DNA of 64,000 bases, taken from Streptomyces sp. 6-11-2. GTDB lineage: Bacteria; Actinomycetota; Actinomycetes; Streptomycetales; Streptomycetaceae. Position 1 is the stretch's first letter; the number at the start of each line of letters is the position of its first letter. Below are positions 18,191 through 26,655 of the stretch, one piece after another. A model generated the notes under the pieces. The model saw only the letters and a program-made list of their open reading frames with translations. It searched no databases and was not told where the DNA came from. The position numbers and the translations under genes are program-made. Where the stretch lies: positions 2,170,001 to 2,234,000 of the forward strand of contig NZ_BJOR01000001.1 in NCBI RefSeq assembly GCF_006540305.1. The letters run 5' to 3'.

Positions 18191-19321
18191 GTGCGTGAGA
18201 AGAAGCGGGGGCCCATCGTGGGCAAGGGTGGGGAGTCCATACCGGACGAAGAGTGGGAGCGCTTCCTTCGTGAAGCCGAGGCGGGGACCAAGGGTGCGCC
18301 CGAGGAACCGTCGGCGCGGGCCCGGATGGTGACGCGGCGGCTGCGGGAGGACACCGGCCGACCGGAGCCGTGGCGGAGTCACCGACCGGCCCGGCGGCAG
18401 GGAAGCAAGGTCTGGTACGCGGTCGGTCTGCTGGTTGCGGCCGCCTTGGTGGTCGTGGCGCTGGATCCAGGGCGAGTGGCTGGATGGTTCGGCGGCGGAG
18501 ACGGAGGCGGCGAGAGTGCGCCGCTCGCCGCGGAGTCGCAACGTCCGGACCAACCGCCGCCAACCGAGGCGGCAGCCCAACTACCGACCATGGAGCAGCC
18601 GTTCAGGGGATCCCCCGCGGCGCGGTGGGGCGACGGTACAGCTGGGATCGGCATGCCTGAGGCTCGGGCGACCGGCTGGATGAGCAAGGGCCAGGTCGCG
18701 CGGGCGCTCGAGAGGACCCGGGGCTTCCTCGCCGCGTCCAGTCTGGATCCTGGAGTGCTGCGCGGGGAGCGGCCGAGGAAGGCGATCGAGGTGATCAATC
18801 CTCATCAGCGGGACGTCCAGGACTTCCTGGCGACCGCGTTCCGCGCGCCCAGCCGGGAGAACGATCCTCTGCTGCTGTTCAGCCGGTTCGACAGGACGGA
18901 GGTCCGGCTTGTCGGGGACGTGGTCAAGACACGAGGACGGATCACGTACCGGGAAGGTGAGCGCGGTGCGGTCGAGGTGACCACCGATGTCACGTACGTG
19001 TACCCGGTCGCACCCGCCGGAGCGGGAATCAATGAAGTCGCGCGCACCATCGTGCGCCGTGAGGTCGTGATGAGCTGGGACGACCCGGCCAAGGTCGTCG
19101 TCGAGCCGGGTACGTTCTCCCTCGTCTCCTACACGATGGACACCACCAACGGCGGCTGCGACACCTTCACCGGCTACCTGACCCCCACGTTCGGCGCGGA
19201 GCGTGCGGCCACGCGCCCGGGAGACGGCCCCGAGGTCGACCCGTACGACCGGAGCACGTCGATGGAGGCGCGTATGCGGGAGGCCGGCGATGCGGGGTGC
19301 GGGACCGCCACGCGGTCGTGA
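18191..19321 (+). CDS. Conserved membrane-anchored protein, Streptomyces type
   Basis: 376 residues from GTG 18191 (VREKKRGPIVGKGGESIP); GTG 18218 is possible and the open frame reaches much further upstream without ribosome sites. Cytoplasmic head with EEWERFLREAEAG, one membrane helix (about residues 78-95), a Gly/Pro linker and an exported domain with conserved DPLLLFSRFDRTEV. I know relatives only as hypothetical Streptomyces proteins. Divergent from the SigE-type sigma gene, with about 175 bp between. Confidence 0.8.
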   Translation: MREKKRGPIVGKGGESIPDEEWERFLREAEAGTKGAPEEPSARARMVTRRLREDTGRPEPWRSHRPARRQGSKVWYAVGLLVAAALVVVALDPGRVAGWFGGGDGGGESAPLAAESQRPDQPPPTEAAAQLPTMEQPFRGSPAARWGDGTAGIGMPEARATGWMSKGQVARALERTRGFLAASSLDPGVLRGERPRKAIEVINPHQRDVQDFLATAFRAPSRENDPLLLFSRFDRTEVRLVGDVVKTRGRITYREGERGAVEVTTDVTYVYPVAPAGAGINEVARTIVRREVVMSWDDPAKVVVEPGTFSLVSYTMDTTNGGCDTFTGYLTPTFGAERAATRPGDGPEVDPYDRSTSMEARMREAGDAGCGTATRS

Positions 19322-19397
19322 GTGGCGGTCGGAGGGAGATCGGGGCCACCAAGAGGTCGCGCGGACAGGTGCGGTTGGGGATACCGGCAACAGAACG

Positions 19398-19458
19398 GGC
19401 ACAGGTCCCAGTGATCATGGAGTTGCGACGCTCTGTGATCACTGGGGAGACCTGTGCC
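19398..19458. repeat. Hairpin formed by mirrored IS end
   Basis: GGGCACAGGTC-CCAGTGATCA and TGATCACTGG-GGA-GACCTGTGCCC pair over 21 bp with one 3-base bulge. It immediately precedes the transposase remnant starting at 19454 and looks like an IS end present in both orientations. Confidence 0.6.
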
Positions 19459-19825
19459 CGCGCTTCCGTCATGGCTGACCGAACCGCTCTGGAACCCATT
19501 CGTGGTCCTGCTCCCCGAGCGGCCGGAGTACCACCCGGACCATCCACTCCGCAAACAGGGCCTGAGACGCTCGGGCATGACGGACGGATACGGCATTCCC
19601 CCGGGTCTCGTCCTGGCCGGCGCCAACCGCCACGACTCCCCACTGCTCGCCCCGGCCCTGGACCGCCTGAACGACCTGGGTCCGCTGCCCGACGACATCA
19701 CCGTCCACCCGGACGCCGGCTACGACTCCGACAAGACCCGCACCCTGCTCAACGAACGCGGCCTCCATGGCCGCATCGCACACGGGGGAGCTCCAATGGA
19801 GCCGCGCAGCCACCGTTCAGCGTGA
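19454..19825 (+). pseudogene. IS5-family transposase remnant with internal deletion
   Basis: Starts MPALPSWLTEPLWNPFVVLL, the normal N-terminus of a common Streptomyces IS5-type transposase. After about 31 residues it jumps straight to KQGLRRSGMTDGYGIPPG and DDITVHPDAGYDSDKTRTLL of the catalytic core, so roughly 100 codons are missing in frame. It loses similarity again after GLHGRIAH near 19785 and therefore lacks the C-terminal catalytic part. Not functional. Confidence 0.82.
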
Positions 19826-19833
19826 GAAGGGGT

Positions 19834-20388
19834 ATGCGACCACCACCACAGAATGTGCCGGAGCGCGGTGTGGACGAGCGTGATTTTGACGCCTTCTACA
19901 CCGCGAGCGTCGGTCGGCTCGTCGGCCAGTTGTACGCGATGACAGGTGACCTGGCTGAGTCTCAGGACGTGGTGCAGGAGGCCTTCGCCCGGGCCTGGGA
20001 ACGCTGGGCCGAGTTGGACCTGAACGGTGCCCCCGAAGCGTGGGTGCGCACGGTGGCCTGGCGACTGGCGGTCAGTCGGTGGCGGCGGGCGCGCACCGCG
20101 CTGGCCTTCGCCCGGCGGCAGGGTCCGCCCGCCGCCGTACCGCCGCCGGAACCGCACCACGTGCTGCTGGTCCAGGCACTGCGGCGGATCCCCGAGGCGC
20201 AGCGGCGGGCCGTGGTGCTGCATCATCTGTGTGACCTGACGGTGGAGCAGGTGGCTGCCGAGACCGGTTGCCCCGTCGGCACGGTCAAGGCGCACCTGAG
20301 CCGCGGACGGGCGGCGCTGGCACGTCTGCTGGCCGATACGGACCTCGATCTGCGGACGACCCGGCTGCCGGAGGTGAGGCATGGCTGA
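19834..20388 (+). CDS. SigE-family RNA polymerase sigma factor
   Basis: 184 residues from ATG 19834 after GAGAAGGGG; a GTG a dozen codons later is possible. Region 2 (DAFYTASVGRLVGQLYAMTGD then ESQDVVQEAFARAWERW) and region 4 (RIPEAQRRAVVLHHLCDL then ETGCPVGTVKAHLSRGRAAL) are clear. Overlaps the next gene by 8 bp, so it is coupled to a membrane protein like the first sigma locus. The IS5 remnant abuts its upstream side and may have replaced its original promoter (inference). Confidence 0.92.
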   Translation: MRPPPQNVPERGVDERDFDAFYTASVGRLVGQLYAMTGDLAESQDVVQEAFARAWERWAELDLNGAPEAWVRTVAWRLAVSRWRRARTALAFARRQGPPAAVPPPEPHHVLLVQALRRIPEAQRRAVVLHHLCDLTVEQVAAETGCPVGTVKAHLSRGRAALARLLADTDLDLRTTRLPEVRHG

Positions 20389-20965
20389 CAGGACAGAACT
20401 GGAGCGGTGTCTGGAGCGGAACCTGGCCGGGCTCGCCGAGTCGGGCCGGCAGCAGGTGATGCCGCTTGCCGCGCACCGGGTGCGGGCCCGTGGTGAGCAG
20501 CGCATGCGCCGCCGACGGGCGGCCGTGGCGTTCGGCGGCGCGCTGCTGGCCGCCGCTGTGGTGGTGGGCGGTCTGTCGCTGGTCCGAGCCGCCCGGGTGC
20601 CGGAGCCGGCCGCGATCGCGCCGGCGCCGACCGTTTCGGGCTTCGTGCCGCCGTCGCCCGCACAGGGCGAGGAGTACGCCAGTGAACTGGGCTACGTGTA
20701 CGGCGCGGTGGCGCAGGGCGACATGGTGCGGGTCACCGTCGAGCAGCTCCGTACCGTCCGGGGGACCGCGGTGCCCACGGGTGTGGTGCACACGCTGACC
20801 CTGCCGCGGTGGACGCTGGTGGAGGCACGGCGGCTCTCCGGCGGGTCCCCCGCGGATATGCAGCTGGACCAGTTGGTGAGCCGGCTGGCTGCCGGGCCGC
20901 GGTGGATGTTCGCGATCGACTACGACAGCGAGGGCCGGGTGCAGTCCTTGCGGGAGACCGACTGA
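20381..20965 (+). CDS. Membrane protein coupled to SigE-type factor
   Basis: 194 residues. N-terminal cytoplasmic part with LAAHRVRARGEQRMRRRRA, one membrane helix (about 47-65) and an exported domain of about 125 residues. ATG 20381 lies inside the sigma gene (8-bp overlap). Probably a sensor or anti-sigma-like partner, inferred from position and topology only. Confidence 0.8.
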   Translation: MADRTELERCLERNLAGLAESGRQQVMPLAAHRVRARGEQRMRRRRAAVAFGGALLAAAVVVGGLSLVRAARVPEPAAIAPAPTVSGFVPPSPAQGEEYASELGYVYGAVAQGDMVRVTVEQLRTVRGTAVPTGVVHTLTLPRWTLVEARRLSGGSPADMQLDQLVSRLAAGPRWMFAIDYDSEGRVQSLRETD

Positions 20966-21064
20966 GGGCGCCGCCGCATTCACGGCATCGAAGTGCAACC
21001 CGGAGGCGGGCCAGGGCGTAGAGCTCATGTATCCCGACTGCATCTGATCCGATGGGACCTTGCC

Positions 21065-21688
21065 GTGCTCACTTCTCGCCGCCGAACCGGCGCCCTTTCC
21101 CTGACCGCTCTCGCCTTGACCGCTTTTGCCCTGACCGCATGCACCGGCAAGGGAGGCGAAGGGCAGGCGGACGCCCCTGCCCCGGCAACACCGGTGACGG
21201 CTTCAGCGCCGGCGTCCGGACAGGCCACCGCGACGACCCCGCCCACCGCGACGGTCCCGGCTACTGCGACGACCCCGCCCACCGCGACGACCGCGCCCGC
21301 CGCGCCCGGCGACGGCACCGCCCCGGCCGGCACGACGCGTTGGGCCGGTACCAAGCAGTTCATGCAGATACGCGAGGGCTGGATCAGCGGCGGACGGACC
21401 TACCTGTCCGTGCGGACGGCCCGGAAGGTGGCCGCCACGGGCCCGCACGAGGCGTGGTTGATCGTCCCCGGTGAAGGGCCCTACACCACGGTGCTCATGG
21501 CCACAGACGCCCGGGTACTGCTCTCGGTCCCGCTGGGCGACAACTCCCTCGCCCACCCCTACTCCCAGGCCGAGTTCGTCAACCGGCTGATGGCCGAGCC
21601 GAGCTCCTCCCGCTCGGGGCTGGGGTACGACCTCAGCTTCGACGGGAAGGGCCGGGTGACCAGGTTGCAGTCGCTGTACACCCCCTAG
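21065..21688 (+). CDS. Lipoprotein, third gene of sigma locus
   Basis: 207 residues from GTG 21065. Signal peptide with lipobox LTAC (ALTALALTAFALTACTGKG), then a long Thr/Pro/Ala linker made of TATTPPTAT-type repeats, then a domain of about 100 residues. Follows the sigma/membrane pair by 99 bp. The last three bases of the gene (TAG at 21686-21688) belong to the CTAG edge of the palindromic element that follows, so the original C-terminus may have been cut. Function unknown. Confidence 0.8.
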   Translation: MLTSRRRTGALSLTALALTAFALTACTGKGGEGQADAPAPATPVTASAPASGQATATTPPTATVPATATTPPTATTAPAAPGDGTAPAGTTRWAGTKQFMQIREGWISGGRTYLSVRTARKVAATGPHEAWLIVPGEGPYTTVLMATDARVLLSVPLGDNSLAHPYSQAEFVNRLMAEPSSSRSGLGYDLSFDGKGRVTRLQSLYTP

Positions 21689-21913
21689 TGCTGTGACCGG
21701 AAAGGTTCACCGGCTCGCGACGCCCGGCACGGCACTCCCCCAGCCTTCGGCCGGGGGTACCCCCACGCCGCGTTGTCGCATCACCCGAGTACATCCAGTA
21801 CGCGGGCAATGCTCCGCCTTGCGATGCTCCCCCACTGCCTGAACGGCGTGGGAGGTGCCCCCAGCACCGGACGCCGCGAGCTTCCCGGCAAATCTTCCCG
21901 GCCACAGCACTAG
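21685..21913. mobile_element. CTAG-bounded palindromic element, copy 1 (229 bp)
   Basis: Begins CTAGTGCTGTGACCGGAAAG and ends with the near inverted complement, finishing CACAGCACTAG. Inner part contains a hairpin CCCCCAGCCTTCGGCCGGGGG. Near-identical copies lie at 31412-31640 and 57776-58004, and a 68-bp short form at 25265-25332. Size, terminal inverted repeats, CTAG at both ends and lack of coding capacity suggest a MITE. Frames of 67-85 codons within it are not genes. Confidence 0.85.
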
Positions 21914-22142
21914 GAAGAGGGACATCAGGAACCACAGGGTCCATGGCCGTTGGACGACGTACACGACGAACCCGTTGCCCGGCCAGTACTCGCGCCATGA
22001 TGCTGCCGACGGTGTGCAGAATCACGATCAACGTGGCGGAGAGGAACCGGGTGTTGGCCCACCACGGAGTCCTGGCCCGGTCCGTCCCGCCGGCGCGGTC
22101 GGTGGAGACGGCGGTGGCAGGTCTCGGGAGTGGTTCGTCCAT
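21913..22142 (-). pseudogene. Acyltransferase-3-like membrane protein, N-terminal remnant
   Basis: Minus strand from ATG 22142: MDEPLPRPATAVSTDRAG, then TPWWANTRFLSATLIVIL, a first membrane helix like that of acyltransferase-3 proteins, then HTVGSIMA. Around 22000 the frame shifts by one base and continues EYWPGNGFVVYVVQRPWTLW and FLMSLFLVL until the palindromic element. The gene is thus frameshifted and cut after about 75 codons by the element. Family call tentative. Confidence 0.5.
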
Positions 22143-22426
22143 CGCGACGGTGGGCTCATGGCAGCGGCTCGGCAGGGGAACGGGTCGCCGTACCGGTGCT
22201 CGACTTGACGGGGCGGGGCACACCGTGACGATCTCCGAGAAGGGCTTCGTTGCCGGTTCTGGTTCATACGGTGAACTTCACATACACATCGAAGGCCCCG
22301 ACGAACCTCCCGGCGGCGTCCCTGCCGCACTGCCGTCCCGCTCGTAGAGCTCCGGGGAGTACGGCAGCCCGAAGTGGGCGTCGAGCGCGTCGCCTTCCTC
22401 GGAGATGTCCACCCCCGCGGTCGCGC

Positions 22427-22813
22427 TCAGTCGCCGCTGCCGTACGGGCGGGTGAGGATCTCCATCGCGTGGCCCACCGGGTCCTGGAAGTACAGGCCGC
22501 GGCCGCCGTCGCGGTGGTTGATCTCGCCGGGGTGTTCCAGGTGCGGGTCGGCGTAGTACGTCACGTGGGCCTGCAGGATTCGGTCGAACGCCGCGTCGAA
22601 GTCCTCGTCGGAGACGAGGAAGGCGTAGTGCTGGGAGGCGATCGGTCCCTCCGGGTCGGCCATGTAGTCGAGGGTGACGCCGTTGCCGGTGGCGACGGGA
22701 ACGAACGGGCCCCAGGGCGCGCCGACCTCCAGGCCCAGGATGCCCGCGAGGAACTCGGCGGACTCCTGCTTGTTCCGGGCGTGGACGATGGTGTGGTTCA
22801 GCTCCACGTTCAT
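22427..22813 (-). CDS. VOC-family (glyoxalase/dioxygenase-like) protein
   Basis: 128 residues, ATG 22813. Vicinal-oxygen-chelate fold with metal-ligand candidates H7 (ELNHTIVHARN), a His in SQHYAFLVSDE and Glu in GHAMEILTRPYG. The C-terminal FQDPVGHAMEI motif is typical. Complete, unlike the island VOC gene at 9718. Likely binds a small hydrophobic molecule or catalyses ring or thiol chemistry; substrate unknown. Confidence 0.88.
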   Translation of the reverse strand: MNVELNHTIVHARNKQESAEFLAGILGLEVGAPWGPFVPVATGNGVTLDYMADPEGPIASQHYAFLVSDEDFDAAFDRILQAHVTYYADPHLEHPGEINHRDGGRGLYFQDPVGHAMEILTRPYGSGD

Positions 22814-23024
22814 GGTGTGCCTCCCTGCGGCACCTCTCGCCGGCGCCTCCGTGCCCCACCAAACCGATGTCCGGCACGCGGTGCCGTAATTCCGACCCTA
22901 GCCGGGGCGGTCCGCGGACGGTAGCCGGATCCGTGTCACCCGAGTCGTCACCCGATCCGTCACCCGATCCGTGGGCGGACGGGAACACGACGCGACCAGT
23001 CGTAACCCCCGCGCTTCCACAGGG

Positions 23025-23672
23025 TCACTGGTCCCAGAGTCGCCGCAATCCGTTCTCCAGCAGCGCGAACGCCTGTTCCGCGTCCGCCACCGCGCCCGCG
23101 TGGCGCGCGTCGGCCGGTTCTCCGTGGGCCAGGCGGGAGGCGTTGTCCTGGGCCAGCAGGCCCTGGACCGCGACGATCTGGGTGGCGGCCAACCTCGCCG
23201 AGAGTTCGGGGGTGTCCGCCGTTTCCTCCAGCGCCCGGGCCAGTGCGCGTTCGGCGCCGGTGTGGAACTGATCCATCCGGGCCACCAGTGAGGGCGCGTC
23301 CAGGATCATGCGGGTGAGGCGCAGGACCTGGGGATGGTCGTTGAGTCCGGTGATCGGGTCCCGGTCGTGCAGCCCCGTGAGGAAGTGCTCGCGCAGTGCG
23401 GTCAGCGGGGCGGTGCGGGGCGGGCGGGCCTGTACGACGCGTGCGGCCTCGGTCTCGTGGTCGGCGAGGCGGTGCACCACGAGGTCTTCCTTGGTGGGGA
23501 AGTAGGCGAAGAGCGTGCGTTTGGAGACCTCGGCCGCCTCGGCCACCTGAGCCACCGAGACCTGGTTGAAGCCGTGTTCGAGGAACAGCGCGATCGCCGC
23601 ATCGGAGATCGCCGCGCGGGTCCGTTGCTTCTTCCGTTCGCGTAGTCCTGGCTTACCGTCCACGGCGCCCAT
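23025..23672 (-). CDS. TetR-family transcriptional regulator
   Basis: 215 residues. N-terminal HTH of TetR type: RAAISDAAIALFLEHGFNQV, SVAQVAEAAEVSKRTLFAYF, PTKEDLV. The C-terminal ligand domain is variable. Divergent from the FAD monooxygenase with 63 bp between, the usual layout for a repressor controlling itself and the neighbour enzyme. A 13-bp imperfect palindrome lies in that gap. Confidence 0.92.
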   Translation of the reverse strand: MGAVDGKPGLRERKKQRTRAAISDAAIALFLEHGFNQVSVAQVAEAAEVSKRTLFAYFPTKEDLVVHRLADHETEAARVVQARPPRTAPLTALREHFLTGLHDRDPITGLNDHPQVLRLTRMILDAPSLVARMDQFHTGAERALARALEETADTPELSARLAATQIVAVQGLLAQDNASRLAHGEPADARHAGAVADAEQAFALLENGLRRLWDQ

Positions 23673-23702
23673 CCTAGCCGCTCACTCCCCTGAGGATATT
23701 TC

Positions 23703-23715
23703 TACACCTGGTATA
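23703..23715. promoter_or_regulatory. Candidate TetR operator
   Basis: TACACCTGGTATA, a palindrome with one mismatched pair, is the only clear dyad in the 63-bp space between the divergent tetR and monooxygenase genes. Position suggests control of both. Confidence 0.5.
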
Positions 23716-23735
23716 CATTTACTCCGAGGGAAGGA

Positions 23736-25268
23736 ATGGGAGAAACAAGAGTGTTGGACGAGATCGAGATCGAGATCGAGACCGAGGTCGTCGTCGTGGG
23801 CGCCGGTCCGACCGGGCTGACGCTGGCGTGCGAACTGACGCTGGCAGGGGTCGAGACCCTGGTCCTGGAGAAGCTGCCTCGGCGTGGCGAGCACATCAAG
23901 GGCGGCGGGATCCAGCCTCGTACCGCCGAGTTGCTGGAGTCGCGCGGGCTGCTGGAACCGTTGCTGCACAGGGCCGCGTCCCGTGAGCCGGTCGGCGGGC
24001 ACTTCGCCGCCCTGCCCGTGCCCCTGGACTGCACCCCCTGGCAGACCAGGCACCCTTTTCCGCTCGCGGTTCCACAGTGGGAGGTCGAGGAGGTCCTCGA
24101 AGAGCGGGCGCTCGCTGCCGGTGCGCGGGTTCTGCGCGGCACCGTCGTCTCAGGGGTCGAGCCGGGCGACGACGGGGTGGTGGTGACGGCGGACGGGCTG
24201 CGGGTGCGGGCACGCTACCTGGCGGCGTGCGACGGCGGGCACAGTACGGTGCGGAAACTGCTGGGGCTGCCGTTTCCCGGCAGGCCCGGGACCCACCAGG
24301 CGGTGCTGGCCGACATCCGTCTGTCCGCCGTGTCGTCGCTGGTGCCGCGGCAGATCGGGCATATCAGCGCCATGACCCGAAGCGCGGGGGGTTACTGGGC
24401 CATGCTGGTCCCTCTCGGCGGCGACCGGTACGGGTTGACCTTCGGGCGCACGAACCAGTCGGGCGCCGACGCGGACGTCGACGGCGACACCCCCGTCACC
24501 CACGAGGCGATCGCCGCCGCGCTCCAGGCCGTGTACGGGCAGGAGACCGTCCTCGGCGCCGTGGACAACTCCTCGCGGTTCAGCGACGCCACCCGGCAAC
24601 TGGAGCAGTACCGGTCGGGGCGCGTCCTGTTCGCGGGCGACGCGGCGCACATCCACCCGCCGCTCGGCGGTCAGGGCCTCAACCTCGGTGTCCAGGACGC
24701 GTTCAACCTCGGCTGGAAACTGGCCGCGGCCGTCCAGGGCCGGGCACCGAGCGGCCTCCTGGACAGCTACCACACCGAACGGCATCCCGTCGGGGCCCGG
24801 GTCCTGCACCACACGTCGGCGCAGCGCGTCCTGGCGGATCCGAAGCCGAGCGAGGACGTGGCCGCCCTGCGCGACATCTTCGTCGACCTGCTGCGCCTGC
24901 CCGACACCAACCGCCACCTCGCGGGGCTGATGTCCGGCCTCTCGCTGCGCTACCCGCTGTCCGGCGATCATCCGCTCACCGGACAGCGTGTGCCGGATGC
25001 CGACCTGGTCACCGAAGCGGGCCCCACCCGGCTGTCGGCGCTGTTCGCGTCGGGGCACGCCGTCCTGCTCGACCTGGCCGGAGCCGTCCCGGCAGGCCTC
25101 CGGCTCCCGCCGCGAGTCGACCTCGTCCGCGCCTCATGCGCCGACGATCTGGGCGCCGCCGCCCTGCTCATCCGTCCCGACGGCTACGTCTGCTGGGCCA
25201 CGGACAGCTCCGCAGACCACGGCGACGCACTGCTCGCAGCCATCGCCGGCGGCCTGGCGAAGAGCTAG
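23736..25268 (+). CDS. FAD-dependent aromatic monooxygenase (class A)
   Basis: 510 residues from ATG 23736. Dinucleotide-binding motif VVVVGAGPTGLTLACEL (about 18-34), ACDGGHS motif (about 162-168) and FAD/ribityl motif VLFAGDAAHIHPPLGGQGLN (about 293-312) followed by GVQDAFNLGWKLA, as in PheA/TetX/polyketide hydroxylases. Uses NAD(P)H and O2 to hydroxylate an aromatic substrate; related enzymes act on antibiotics (rifampicin, tetracycline) or polyketides. The N-terminus holds a GAGATC hexamer repeat encoding EIEIEIE. The TAG stop lies in the CTAG of a short palindromic element. Confidence 0.93.
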   Translation: MGETRVLDEIEIEIETEVVVVGAGPTGLTLACELTLAGVETLVLEKLPRRGEHIKGGGIQPRTAELLESRGLLEPLLHRAASREPVGGHFAALPVPLDCTPWQTRHPFPLAVPQWEVEEVLEERALAAGARVLRGTVVSGVEPGDDGVVVTADGLRVRARYLAACDGGHSTVRKLLGLPFPGRPGTHQAVLADIRLSAVSSLVPRQIGHISAMTRSAGGYWAMLVPLGGDRYGLTFGRTNQSGADADVDGDTPVTHEAIAAALQAVYGQETVLGAVDNSSRFSDATRQLEQYRSGRVLFAGDAAHIHPPLGGQGLNLGVQDAFNLGWKLAAAVQGRAPSGLLDSYHTERHPVGARVLHHTSAQRVLADPKPSEDVAALRDIFVDLLRLPDTNRHLAGLMSGLSLRYPLSGDHPLTGQRVPDADLVTEAGPTRLSALFASGHAVLLDLAGAVPAGLRLPPRVDLVRASCADDLGAAALLIRPDGYVCWATDSSADHGDALLAAIAGGLAKS

Positions 25269-25332
25269 CGCCGTGACCGGAAAGGTTCACCGGCTCGCGA
25301 CGGCCGGCAAACCTTTCCGGCCACAGCGCTAG
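25265..25332. mobile_element. CTAG-bounded palindromic element, short form (68 bp)
   Basis: Left arm CTAGCGCCGTGACCGGAAAG and right arm ending CCGGCCACAGCGCTAG form a long stem (CTAGCGC(C/T)GTG(A/G)CCGG(A/A)AAGG). Equivalent to the two ends of the 229-bp element with the middle removed. Its left TAG stops the monooxygenase and its right CTA is the stop of the convergent rhomboid gene, so it separates two convergent genes and could act as a two-way terminator. Confidence 0.8.
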
Positions 25333-26072
25333 AGGAGCCCCAGGTCGCCCAGTTCCTTGTGCAGGTCGGCTCGCGGGTTGTCGGCTCGCACCGGGAGGTC
25401 GCCGCGGGTGGTTGTTGTCCCGGTGCCGCCGTCGGGGCGGCCGGCTCCGGTGGGCCGTGCGCGCCGGTCCCGGAAGAGCCAGGCCCCGGCCAGGCCGCCG
25501 ATCAGGCCTCCGAGGTGTCCGAGCCAGCTCACCCCCGGTGTCCCGGGCACGGCGACGGTGAGCATGTAGGCGAAGGAGGCCGCCATGACGACGCCGATCA
25601 GCGTGTCGATCAGGTGCCGGTCGAAGAGGCCGCGGACCACGACGTAGCCGAAGTAGCCGAAGATCAGGCCGCTGGCGCCCACGGTCTCCACGCCGCCCCG
25701 TTCGAAGAACCAGACGGTGAGTCCGCTCGTCACCGCGACGAGCAGGCTCAGTCCCAGGAAGCGGGCCACGCCCCGGTAGGCGGCGAGGAAGCCGAAGATG
25801 AACAGCGGGCCGGAGTTGCTTTCGATGTGCTCCCAACTCCAGTGCAGGAAAGGCGCGGTGAGGATGTCGGGCAGCGTGCCGAGGTCGCCGGACGCCACCC
25901 CGAACTGCCGTGAGAGGGCGTAATCGTCGGTGTAGTTGGCCAGTTGCACCAGCCAGACCACCGCGAGGAACCCGAACATCGTGAAGAACGCCTTCCGCGC
26001 CTCCGCGATCATCTGCTCCGCACCCATCGGCCCGGGCCGCGCCCCTGCCCGTTCCTGATTCGCCCTGCCCAT
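25329..26072 (-). CDS. Rhomboid-family intramembrane serine protease
   Basis: 247 residues, about six membrane helices. Catalytic Ser in VGASGLIFGYFGY (GxSG motif) and His in WLGHLGGLIGGLAGAW, so an active protease is likely. HWSWEHIESNSGPLFIFG on the first long loop resembles the WR/HxxxN region. Start: ATG 26072 (MGRANQERAG) or the internal ATG at 26027 (MGAEQMIAEARK). Stop codon supplied by the short palindromic element. Confidence 0.9.
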   Translation of the reverse strand: MGRANQERAGARPGPMGAEQMIAEARKAFFTMFGFLAVVWLVQLANYTDDYALSRQFGVASGDLGTLPDILTAPFLHWSWEHIESNSGPLFIFGFLAAYRGVARFLGLSLLVAVTSGLTVWFFERGGVETVGASGLIFGYFGYVVVRGLFDRHLIDTLIGVVMAASFAYMLTVAVPGTPGVSWLGHLGGLIGGLAGAWLFRDRRARPTGAGRPDGGTGTTTTRGDLPVRADNPRADLHKELGDLGLL

Positions 26073-26201
26073 GGCACGCTCCCCTCCCCCTGCGGATCCG
26101 TGTCCGCGTCACCAGGGACTTCCAGTATTCCCGGCGGCGGGGGTGCGCGGGGAGGGGGAGAACATGTGCGCGGGAAGCGGCACGGGGTCGTCCGCCGAGG
26201 G

Positions 26202-26655
26202 CTACTCCGCCCCGGAGGGGACGACCGTCCTCGGGTGCTCGGCGGCCGGGACACCGCCGGATGTTCCCTCCTCGCTCAGGCCGATCCATGCGTGCAGCCT
26301 GCGCAGCGGCCCGGGCGCCCACCAGGTGGCCCGGCCGGTCAGCCGCATCACCGCGGGAACGAGCAGGCTGCGGACCACCATCGCGTCCATGATGTGCTGC
26401 TGGACGGTACGGGACTCGGCGCTCGCGGGCAGCTGCCGGTCATCGGCGTTGCCGAACTTCACGCTCAGGAACGGCAGACCGAGGAGGACCAGCCCGGCGG
26501 TCGCGGCGATCGCGAAGACCGGGGCCCGCCGCATCACCAGCCGTGCGGCCCTGGCCCACCCGTCCTTCGTGTCGCCGCTCCCCGGGCGGTGGCGTCGCAG
26601 GGCGCGTCGGAGGTCCCAGGCGTTGATCCGCTCCCCGAGCAACACCAGCGCGGTA
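26202..26655 (-). pseudogene. MMPL transporter remnant, twice deleted
   Basis: Minus-strand frame: LVLLGERINAWDLRRALRR, then WARAARLVMRRAPVFAIAAT with one membrane helix and SVKFGNADDRQLPASAESRT, all from the middle of an MMPL/RND lipid exporter. It then passes without a break to DAMVVRSLLVPAVMRLTGRA and TWWAPGPLRRLHAWIGL, the C-terminal end. A central block of several hundred residues is gone in frame and the N-terminus is missing at about 26655. Confidence 0.75.
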
